From JBFEYJ01 sp041546305 (lineage in GTDB: Bacteria; Pseudomonadota; Gammaproteobacteria; Thiohalomonadales; Thiohalomonadaceae), in NCBI GenBank assembly GCA_041546305.1, contig JBFEWO010000057.1, forward strand, positions 1 through 16,039: a DNA stretch of 16,039 bases, read 5' to 3'. Both the position numbers and the translations under genes were made by a program. Shown here in pieces: positions 1-5,930 of the stretch; the first letter of the stretch is position 1; each line of letters starts with the position of its first letter. The notes below the pieces were generated by a model. It saw only the letters and a list, made by a program, of their open reading frames with translations. It was not told the origin of the DNA and did not search any database.

Positions 1-417
1 CAGCGAGGCGATCTTGTTGCCGTCGACATAGACCCCTGGGGCGTCCTGACGTGCCTCGGCAGCGATGTGGTAGTCACCGAGCAGGGTAATCACCGCCTGT
101 TCCATGGCGCTGACCACCTGGCGCACGCCCAGCTTGCGTCGACGCAGATCCAGCAGCAGATAGGCCACCAGCTGGCCGGGGCCGTGGTAAGTCACCTGGC
201 CGCCGCGGTCCACCTGTACCACCGGGATCTCCCCCGGGGCAAGCAGGTGCTCGGCCTTGCCATTCATCCCCTGGGTAAATACCGGCGGGTGCTGCAGCAG
301 CCAGATCTCGTCCGGCGTGTCGCTGGTACGGCTTTCGGTAAATGCCTGCATCGCCTGGAACGTGGGCAGGTAATGGACCAGGCCGAGGCGGCGCACTACT
401 ACAGTTTCAACGTTCAA
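1..417 (-). CDS. lipB: Octanoyltransferase LipB, C-terminus beyond window start
   Basis: LipB transfers octanoyl groups from acyl carrier protein to lipoyl-dependent enzymes (pyruvate and 2-oxoglutarate dehydrogenases, glycine cleavage H protein) in the cytoplasm. The visible 139 residues include the family signature RGGQVTYHGPGQ (about residues 71-82 from the TTG start) and the APGVYVDGNKIASL segment, whose lysine (codon 15-13) matches the catalytic lysine of E. coli LipB. The catalytic cysteine would lie outside the window. The start is uncertain. The frame opens after a TGA at 423-421, and the only usual candidates are TTG at 417 and GTG at 396. TTG better fits the normal N-terminal length, but it lies inside a heptamer repeat and neither has a clear Shine-Dalgarno. 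Identity is very secure; the start is not. Confidence 0.95.
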   Translation of the reverse strand, partial: MNVETVVVRRLGLVHYLPTFQAMQAFTESRTSDTPDEIWLLQHPPVFTQGMNGKAEHLLAPGEIPVVQVDRGGQVTYHGPGQLVAYLLLDLRRRKLGVRQVVSAMEQAVITLLGDYHIAAEARQDAPGVYVDGNKIASL

Positions 418-481
418 AGTTCAAAGTTCAAAGTTCAAGGTTCAAGGTTCAAAGTTTAAGGTTCAAAGTATAAGGTTCAAC
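404..481 (+). repeat. Ten-copy GTTCAAR heptamer tandem array
   Basis: From 412 to 481 the plus strand reads ten contiguous 7-base units: GTTCAAA x3, GTTCAAG x2, GTTCAAA, GTTTAAG, GTTCAAA, GTATAAG, GTTCAAC. A related GTTTCAAC lies just before, at 404-411. Copies at the lipB side are almost identical and those further away are more degenerate. The array fills most of the ybeD-lipB gap and runs into the lipB 5' end. A period of 7 means the unit is not a peptide repeat in any constant frame, and the plus-strand frame crossing it is not a credible gene. The mechanism that maintains it is unknown to me; similar GTTCAAA heptads occur between genes in other environmental proteobacteria, from memory. 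Confidence 0.9.
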
Positions 482-524
482 GAGCTGGTCGTGTCACAAT
501 AAGCGAGGAGCCTGACTGCGCCTC

Positions 525-552
525 TTTGAACTTGAAACTTTTAACCTGGAAC
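525..552 (-). repeat. Inverted heptamer cluster facing the GTTCAAR array
   Basis: On the plus strand this reads TTTGAAC, TTGAAAC, TTTTAAC, CTGGAAC: four 7-base units that are the reverse complement of the GTTCAAR type and sit about 43 bp from the end of the tandem array. The two blocks can pair, so the whole region from about 404 to 552 is a hairpin-capable element with a unique centre (482-524). It ends just before the ybeD stop codon. In the minus-strand transcript it would fold between ybeD and lipB, where it could stabilise, shield or attenuate the message. That role is inference. Confidence 0.75.
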
Positions 553-556
553 TGAT

Positions 557-829
557 TTAGAGGGCCATCAAAACCTGCTCACAGGCGGTGAGCTCCCGGT
601 AGATGTTATCGAGCTGTTCCCGGCTGGTAGCTCGCACGGTCACAGTAACCGAGATGTATTTGCCGCCTTTGCTGTCGACGGTTTTTACGGCACCTTCGCC
701 CAGGTCCGGGGCGTGTTTGCGCACCAGGGAGATCACCAGTGCCTCGAATTGCCCATCCGACAAACCCATGGCCTTGATCGGGAACTGGCAGGGGAATTCC
801 ATTACGGTGTCTTGCTTCTTCATACTCAT
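557..829 (-). CDS. ybeD: YbeD/DUF493 family protein
   Basis: A small protein of about 90 residues belonging to the YbeD (DUF493) family, which has an ACT-like alpha/beta fold and no settled biochemical role. It is nearly always found beside lipB. Family features are visible: EFPCQFPIKAMG near the N-terminus, RKHAPDL in the middle, SKGGKYISVTVTVRAT forming the central strands, and a C-terminal hydrophobic VLMAL. Several starts are possible: TTG at 835 (overlapping the stop of the upstream aminotransferase), ATG at 829 and ATG at 823. I chose ATG 829 because it is canonical and 2 bp after that stop; none has a strong ribosome site, so translation is probably coupled. The order aminotransferase, ybeD, lipB suggests one transcript, interrupted by the heptamer element before lipB. 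Confidence 0.9.
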   Translation of the reverse strand: MSMKKQDTVMEFPCQFPIKAMGLSDGQFEALVISLVRKHAPDLGEGAVKTVDSKGGKYISVTVTVRATSREQLDNIYRELTACEQVLMAL

Positions 830-831
830 GC

Positions 832-1689
832 TCAATCTGTCCGGCCCTCACGAAAGGCCTGTTTGTATTCCTGATAGAGGTCGCGCAGGCGATGCCAGAG
901 CGGACCGGGGTGGCCATTACCGACCGGCACGCCATCGAGGCGCAGCACCGGAACGATCTCCCGTGTGGAAGAGGTCACCCAGATCTCGTCGGCTGCGCGC
1001 AGCTGCTGTTCGCTGATGGCGCCCTCGACACAGGGGATGGCGCTGCTGTGGCACAGTTCCACCACCAGATCACGAGTGACCCCCGGCAGCAGCAGGTTGC
1101 TCTTCGGCGGGGTGATCACGACCCCATGGTTGACAATAAAGATATTACTCGCCGCTCCCTCGGTAACGAAATGGTCGCGTAGCATGATGGCCTCTTCGGC
1201 CCCCTGAGCCACCGCCTGCTGGCGCATCAGGATATTGGGCAGTAGGGCAATGGCCTTGATGTGGCACCATTTCCAGCGGATATCCTCGACGGCTACGGCA
1301 TTCAGTCCGGTTACAGAATCCGCAGGTTTCGATTCCAGGCGCGTACTCATGGCAAACACGGTGGGTATCGCATCGCGCGGGAAGGCGTGGTCGCGCGTGG
1401 TGGCGCTGCCGCGGGTGATCTGCAGGTAGAGCGACTGGTCACCGGCGCCGTTGCGTTGCACCAGTTCCTGCAGCACCCCTTGCCACTGCCGGTGGTCCAA
1501 TGGATTGGCCAGGTGGATTGCCTCCAGGCTGTGATCGAGCCGTCCAAGGTGGTGGGCGAGGCGAAAGGGGCGCCCGCCGTAGACCGGGATCACCTCGTAA
1601 ATCCCGTCGCCAAAAAGGAAACCGCGATCGAGTACTGAGACCTTTGCCTCATCGACAGGAAGAAATTCGCCGTTGAGGTAGACCGTCAT
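832..1689 (-). CDS. dat: D-amino-acid (D-alanine) aminotransferase, class IV PLP enzyme
   Basis: A 285-residue fold-type IV PLP aminotransferase closely resembling Bacillus D-alanine aminotransferase. That family interconverts D-alanine plus 2-oxoglutarate with pyruvate plus D-glutamate. Visible landmarks match the known enzyme: YLNGEF at the N-terminus, DRGFLFGDGIYE with Tyr31, the R99-D-H101-AFP motif corresponding to the carboxylate-binding Arg98/His100 pair, the PLP lysine at residue 145 in CHIKAIALLPN, Glu177 in VTEGAASN, and TSSTREIVPV near the C-terminus. The RxH motif favours a D-amino-acid enzyme over branched-chain aminotransferase or aminodeoxychorismate lyase. The gene starts 15 bp after the dacA stop and runs into ybeD. 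Next to a D-alanine carboxypeptidase it may recover released D-alanine or supply D-glutamate; this is inference. Confidence 0.88.
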   Translation of the reverse strand: MTVYLNGEFLPVDEAKVSVLDRGFLFGDGIYEVIPVYGGRPFRLAHHLGRLDHSLEAIHLANPLDHRQWQGVLQELVQRNGAGDQSLYLQITRGSATTRDHAFPRDAIPTVFAMSTRLESKPADSVTGLNAVAVEDIRWKWCHIKAIALLPNILMRQQAVAQGAEEAIMLRDHFVTEGAASNIFIVNHGVVITPPKSNLLLPGVTRDLVVELCHSSAIPCVEGAISEQQLRAADEIWVTSSTREIVPVLRLDGVPVGNGHPGPLWHRLRDLYQEYKQAFREGRTD

Positions 1690-1704
1690 GGCATTCGTCG
1701 CTAC

Positions 1705-2844
1705 CTACTGGAACATCATCAGGATGTGATCCAGGGCGTTGTGCCACAGGCTCCCCTCGGCGACATCTTCCAGCGCTACCAGAGGGCGTTGTACCAGCAG
1801 CTCCTCGCCGAGGTTGATGTTGACCGTACCAAATGCCTCACCATGGCTGACCGGGGCGACAATATTCTGGTCAATACTGATGGAGGCCTTGAGGTCATTG
1901 TACTGGCCACGCGGAACGGTGACATAAAGTTCATTCAACAGCCCCAGCGACAGGTTTTCTGTTGCCCCTTTCCAGATACGCATTTGCTTGAGTGGCTCGG
2001 ATGCTGTGTAGAGCCGGTGGGTTTCATAGAAGCGAAAACCGTAGTTGATCAGCTTCTGGCTCTCCTGGGCACGCGCCTTTTCGCTGTTGGTACCCATCAC
2101 CACGGAGATGAGGCGCATCTGATCGCGCTGGGCCGAGGCCACCAGGCAGTAGCCTGCTGACTCGGTGTGGCCGGTCTTCAAACCGTCGACGCTCTCGTCA
2201 CGGTAGAGCAGCAGGTTACGGTTGGACTGGGTGATGTTGTTGTAGGTGTATTTTTTCTCCGAGTACCAGCTGTAGTACTCGGGAAATTCGGTGATCAGGG
2301 CGCGGGCCAGCTGTGCCATGTCACGGGGTGTGGTGAGATGCCCCTCCGCCGGCAGACCGGTGCTGTTGGCGAAATGGGTATTGCTTAGGCCCAGCCTGGC
2401 GGCATGGTTGTTCATCAGGCCGGCAAAGGCCTCTTCACTGCCGGCGACATATTCGGCCAGTGCCACACTGGCATCGTTGCCCGACTGGATGATCATCCCC
2501 TTGAGTAACTCTTCGACCGTAACGAAGGTATTGACCTCGATGAACATTCGCGACCCGGTCATGCGCCAGGCCTTTTCGCTGACCCGTACCTTGTCGTTAA
2601 GCTGGATGTTTCCGGCCTTCAGTTCGTGGAACACCGCATAGGCGGTCATCAACTTGGTCAGGCTGGCCGGTTCCATTTGCTCGGCAGCGTTGGATTCGCT
2701 AATTATCTGCCCGCTGTGAAAATCCATCAGGAGATAGCCGCTGGCAGCCAGTCGAGGCGGCGAGGGGATCAGGCTGCTGGCGGCCTGGGCCAGTGGCAGG
2801 CAGAGGAGAAGAAGTGTGGCGGTGAGAAGGTGTAATGCTCGCAT
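1705..2844 (-). CDS. dacA: D-alanyl-D-alanine carboxypeptidase (PBP5/6 type)
   Basis: A class C low-molecular-weight penicillin-binding protein of 379 residues that removes the terminal D-alanine of peptidoglycan stem pentapeptides in the periplasm. There is a signal peptide (residues 1 to about 21, ending in AQA). The active-site motifs are in the expected order: S61-L-T-K64, S121-G-N123 and K223-T-G. A PBP5 C-terminal beta domain follows. The last residues, about GSLWHNALDHILMMFQ, look like the amphipathic helix that anchors this family to the inner membrane. Length is normal. The ATG at 2844 is set by the signal peptide, although no strong Shine-Dalgarno precedes it. A 102-bp AT-rich gap separates it from rlpA, so it may have its own promoter besides read-through from the elongasome genes. 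Confidence 0.95.
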   Translation of the reverse strand: MRALHLLTATLLLLCLPLAQAASSLIPSPPRLAASGYLLMDFHSGQIISESNAAEQMEPASLTKLMTAYAVFHELKAGNIQLNDKVRVSEKAWRMTGSRMFIEVNTFVTVEELLKGMIIQSGNDASVALAEYVAGSEEAFAGLMNNHAARLGLSNTHFANSTGLPAEGHLTTPRDMAQLARALITEFPEYYSWYSEKKYTYNNITQSNRNLLLYRDESVDGLKTGHTESAGYCLVASAQRDQMRLISVVMGTNSEKARAQESQKLINYGFRFYETHRLYTASEPLKQMRIWKGATENLSLGLLNELYVTVPRGQYNDLKASISIDQNIVAPVSHGEAFGTVNINLGEELLVQRPLVALEDVAEGSLWHNALDHILMMFQ

Positions 2845-2946
2845 TGTGCTTAATTTAACCGTGAAATAATGACGTTATTGCTGATAATAAGCGTAGTTTA
2901 TCGACTTGCCGTGCGGAAAAGTAGACCGTGTTGGCAGACCTGAAGT
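2845..2946 (-). promoter_or_regulatory. AT-rich gap between rlpA and dacA, possible dacA promoter
   Basis: Between the rlpA stop and the dacA start lie 102 bp, the longest gap between mrdA and ybeD. The dacA-proximal half is AT-rich and holds alternating short arms AATAA (2865-2869), TTATT (2875-2879), AATAA (2886-2890), so the middle arm could pair with either neighbour. TATTAT in the minus strand could serve as a -10 box, but I cannot see a convincing -35 at the right distance. No hairpin followed by a T-run is visible after rlpA. A promoter here is likely from composition only. Confidence 0.3.
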
Positions 2947-3786
2947 TCAGTCGATGACGATATTCGGTACGCCCATACCCAGTTGGCCGATGCGTACTGC
3001 TAACCGGTCAGCCTCCTCGACGGAGGTGAGCGGCCCGATTCGTACGCGATAAATGTCCTGACGATCCACTGTCGATGCCAGTACCTGAACACCGGCCACA
3101 TCATTTAGGGCCAGGCGTGCCCGTAGCGCATCGGCATTATCGCGACTGATGAAAGAGCCGAGTTGCAGATAGAGTAGCCCTTTGCCCGAGGGTTTCTGCT
3201 CGGTTACGGGCGGTGCCGGTTGGCTTGCACCTGCTTGCGCCTGTTTATCCCCTGGGGCCTCGCCGGGCTCGATGGAACGGATCTCAACCTGTCCCGTGCC
3301 GGTTTGGGCGATACCGAGTTTGCTGGCGGCGGCATACGAGAGGTCTATGATCCGGTTCTCATGGAAGGGGCCGCGATCATTGACCCTCACGACCACCTTT
3401 TTACCGTTCTTCAGGTTGGTGACCTCCAGGTAAGAGGGAATCGGCAGGGTTTTGTGGGCCGCCGTCATGGCATACATGTTGTAGATTTCGCCGTTGGAGG
3501 TCTTTCGGCCATGAAATTTGTTGCCGTACCAGGAAGCGATCCCACGCTCCCGGTAGCCCTTGCTGCTTTTCATCACGTAGTAGCGCTTGCCAAGCACTAC
3601 GTAGGTGGGAGGGTTGCCTGCTCGGGTGCGCTGTTCGTGACGCGGCACCGCATCGGGGACATGGGACAGGTCCATCGGTTGTCTGGGACCGCTATCGCGC
3701 GTGTTGATGCTGCAGGCACTGAGGAGCAATGCCGCCGACAGAACCGCAAGGTAAGGCTGGTGGGAATACTGTCGGAGGCTACTCAT
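2947..3786 (-). CDS. rlpA: RlpA septal/lateral ring lipoprotein, DPBB lytic transglycosylase with SPOR domain
   Basis: A 279-residue lipoprotein. The signal peptide ends in the lipobox LSAC, with Cys25 as the lipidated residue. A double-psi beta-barrel domain spans about residues 81-172 (GIASWYGNKFHGRKTSNGE, AAHKTLP, VRVNDRGPF). His111 and Asp137 match the catalytic pair described for Pseudomonas RlpA, which cleaves denuded glycan strands; in E. coli the enzyme activity is apparently absent. An Ala/Pro/Gln-rich linker (about 173-201) leads to a C-terminal SPOR domain (about 203-279), which binds denuded septal glycan. The ATG at 3786 lies 3 bp after the mltB stop, with GGGAT just upstream serving as the ribosome site and overlapping that stop, so translation is probably coupled. 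It follows mltB as in the Pseudomonas order. Confidence 0.95.
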   Translation of the reverse strand: MSSLRQYSHQPYLAVLSAALLLSACSINTRDSGPRQPMDLSHVPDAVPRHEQRTRAGNPPTYVVLGKRYYVMKSSKGYRERGIASWYGNKFHGRKTSNGEIYNMYAMTAAHKTLPIPSYLEVTNLKNGKKVVVRVNDRGPFHENRIIDLSYAAASKLGIAQTGTGQVEIRSIEPGEAPGDKQAQAGASQPAPPVTEQKPSGKGLLYLQLGSFISRDNADALRARLALNDVAGVQVLASTVDRQDIYRVRIGPLTSVEEADRLAVRIGQLGMGVPNIVID

Positions 3787-3789
3787 GGC

Positions 3790-4803
3790 TTATCCCGAAG
3801 TGTCGTCGTCCGGTTGCCGGCTGGCGGTGCGGGAGGTGCGGATCGCTTCGGCGAGTTGATAGACCGCCATGGCATAGAGCGGACTGCGATTGTAGCGGGT
3901 GATGACATAGAAGTTATGCCGTGTCAGCCAGTACTCCTCTTTCCCTTCATCACTATCAAGAGCCAGCAATGCTGCGGTTTCATCCTCCTTTAGCGGCGTG
4001 AGAGGGGCAATCTCGGCGCGCTTGAGCTCCTCCAGGGAGAGGGAAGGTTTTAGCCCTTTATCCAGTAGTACCTGCGGGACACCCTTGTGTTGGGTGAGCC
4101 GCTCGGCCACCGGTTCGCCGTTACGCCAGTGATGACGGGCAAAGTAGTTGGCGACGCTGCCGATGATATCGGCATGGTTTTCCCACAGGTCACGGTGGCC
4201 ATCGGCGTCGAAATCGACCGCATAGCTGCGAAAGCTGCTGGGAATGAACTGGGGCATGCCCATGGCACCGGCGTAGGAACCGAGGAATTCCATCGGGTCG
4301 CGTTTTTCCTCTTGGGCCATGAGCAGAAACTCCTCCAGCTGGCCACGGAAAAACTGCCCTCTCGGAGGATAGTCAAAACCGAGGGTGCTCAGGGCATCAA
4401 TCACCCGATAGCTGCCCTGATTGCGGCCGTAGAAGGTTTCCACGCCGATGATGGCCACAATGATGTGGGCAGGCACCCCGTACTCCTTCTCGGCACGGGC
4501 AAGTGTATCGGCATGTTCTTGCCAGAATTTCAGGCCGCCATGGATACGGCGTTCGGTGAGGAAGATCGGCCGATAGCGGTACCAGGGTTTGGCTTCCGCC
4601 GGGCGGTTGATCGCCTCGATGATGCTGGGTTGATGTTTCACCCGGGAAAACAGCTGCTCCAGCTTCGTCTGAGCGAAACGGTGTTCGCTCACCATTTGTG
4701 CGATAAAAGCCTCGATTTCCCTTTCCTGTTTCCCGTCAAATCCCTGACCTAACAGTGGCGAGCTGAGCAGCAGACACGACAATGCAAGGTAACAGCGTTT
4801 CAC
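3790..4803 (-). CDS. mltB: Lytic murein transglycosylase B (MltB/SltB family)
   Basis: A 337-residue lytic transglycosylase that cleaves the MurNAc-GlcNAc bond to give 1,6-anhydro-muropeptides. The catalytic glutamate is Glu122 in IIGVETFYGRNQG. The MltB-type signatures PWYRYRPIFLTERRI, GAMGMPQFIPSSFRSYAVDFD and an EF-hand-like calcium loop (Asp197, Asp199, Asp201, Asp205; DFDADGHRDLW) are all present. The N-terminus is a Sec-type signal peptide ending near LLGQG. No cysteine occupies a credible lipobox position (the Cys at residue 10 is too early), so unlike E. coli MltB this is probably a soluble periplasmic enzyme, as SltB1 of Pseudomonas is. It begins 5 bp after the rodA stop and is followed by rlpA after 3 bp. 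Confidence 0.93.
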   Translation of the reverse strand: MKRCYLALSCLLLSSPLLGQGFDGKQEREIEAFIAQMVSEHRFAQTKLEQLFSRVKHQPSIIEAINRPAEAKPWYRYRPIFLTERRIHGGLKFWQEHADTLARAEKEYGVPAHIIVAIIGVETFYGRNQGSYRVIDALSTLGFDYPPRGQFFRGQLEEFLLMAQEEKRDPMEFLGSYAGAMGMPQFIPSSFRSYAVDFDADGHRDLWENHADIIGSVANYFARHHWRNGEPVAERLTQHKGVPQVLLDKGLKPSLSLEELKRAEIAPLTPLKEDETAALLALDSDEGKEEYWLTRHNFYVITRYNRSPLYAMAVYQLAEAIRTSRTASRQPDDDTSG

Positions 4804-4808
4804 GATTA

Positions 4809-5921
4809 TCAGTTCTTAAGTAATTTGCGGTGGGTGTGGATGGACATCAGCATACCGAATGCTGCCATCAAGGTCACCATGGAGCTGCCACCATAACTAA
4901 TCAAGGGCAGAGGTACGCCCACGACCGGCAGCAGGCCACTGACCATGCCGATGTTGACGAAAACGTAGATTAGAAACGTCATGGTCAGGCCTCCCGCCAA
5001 CAGGCGTGAAAAGGTGTCCTGGGCCTGATTGGCGATGTAAAGGCCGCGCAGCACGATAAACAGATAGAGGGCCAGCAGGAATACGGTGCCCATCAGGCCG
5101 AATTCCTCACTGAACACGGCAAAGATGAAGTCGGTATGGCGCTCTGGCAGGAACTCCAAATGAGACTGCGTGCCGTTGAGCCACCCCTTGCCGTAGAGCC
5201 CGCCTGAGCCGATGGCGATCTTCGACTGGATGATGTGATAGCCGGCACCGAGGGGATCGTTCTCGGGATTGAGGAAAGTGAGTACTCGCTGACGTTGGTA
5301 GTTGTGCATGCCGTATTCCCACATCAACCAGCCGAGAGGCACAGAGAGTACGGCAGCGGTACCTATCAGACGCCATTGCAGTCCGGCAAAAAGCAGTACA
5401 AAAAAGCCGGAACTGGCGATCAGCAGTGCGGTGCCGAGGTCAGGCTGCTTGACGATGAGCAGGGTTGGAATAATGGCCAGCAGCCCGGCAAGCAGCAGGT
5501 TTGTAGGCCTGGGCGGTAGGGATTTTTCCGCCAGGTACCAGGCGACCATCATTGGCACTGCCAGTTTCATCAGCTCGGAGGGCTGAAAGCGAATGCCTCC
5601 AATGGCAAGCCAGCGCTGCGCCCCCTTGCCGGTGACGCCCAGGATCAGCACGGCGATCAACATAATCAGCCCGATACCGAAGATCCATTTGGTCCAGCGC
5701 ATCAGCGTCTCCGGTGAGACCTGGGCCAGCAACAGCATCACGCCGAAAGAGACCGCCAGACGGGTCAGTTGGCGCCAGATCATGGTCATATCCTGCCCGC
5801 TGGCGCTGTAGATGATAAACAACCCGGCGCCGGCAAGCAGCAACAGACCGCCGAGCAGCGGCGGATCGAGATGAATCCGGCGCAACAGGCTGTGACTGGT
5901 CGACACGTCGCTAACTAGCAT
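4809..5921 (-). CDS. rodA: Peptidoglycan glycosyltransferase RodA (SEDS)
   Basis: A 370-residue polytopic SEDS protein, the same length as E. coli RodA, that polymerises lipid II during lateral wall growth together with PBP2. Around ten hydrophobic segments are visible. Conserved stretches include GKGAQRWLAIGGIRFQPSELMK (Glu116, matching E. coli Glu114), VKQPDLGTALL, and GTQSHLEFLPERHTDFIFAVFSEEFG, where Asp264 corresponds to the essential Asp262 of E. coli. The C-terminal GVPLPLISYGGSSM is the usual last-loop motif. The ATG at 5921 is 9 bp after the mrdA stop, with AGGGG as the ribosome site overlapping that stop. The tight mrdA-rodA pairing is typical, since the products form one synthase complex. 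Confidence 0.97.
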   Translation of the reverse strand: MLVSDVSTSHSLLRRIHLDPPLLGGLLLLAGAGLFIIYSASGQDMTMIWRQLTRLAVSFGVMLLLAQVSPETLMRWTKWIFGIGLIMLIAVLILGVTGKGAQRWLAIGGIRFQPSELMKLAVPMMVAWYLAEKSLPPRPTNLLLAGLLAIIPTLLIVKQPDLGTALLIASSGFFVLLFAGLQWRLIGTAAVLSVPLGWLMWEYGMHNYQRQRVLTFLNPENDPLGAGYHIIQSKIAIGSGGLYGKGWLNGTQSHLEFLPERHTDFIFAVFSEEFGLMGTVFLLALYLFIVLRGLYIANQAQDTFSRLLAGGLTMTFLIYVFVNIGMVSGLLPVVGVPLPLISYGGSSMVTLMAAFGMLMSIHTHRKLLKN

Positions 5922-5930
5922 GATTTACCC

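Noticed and set aside
67..459. 130-codon plus-strand frame over lipB and the heptamer array
   Set aside because: It is antisense to LipB, and its tail (SKFKVQGSRFKV) is only the translated heptamer repeat.
404..552. CRISPR array
   Set aside because: Units are 7 bp and contiguous, with no spacers and no cas genes.
2890..2946. Intrinsic terminator after rlpA
   Set aside because: TGCC and GGCA arms are present, but the bases inside them do not pair and no T-run follows.
3220..3993. 257-codon plus-strand frame opposite rlpA and mltB
   Set aside because: It spans the junction of two well-supported minus-strand genes and has no family resemblance or ribosome site of note.
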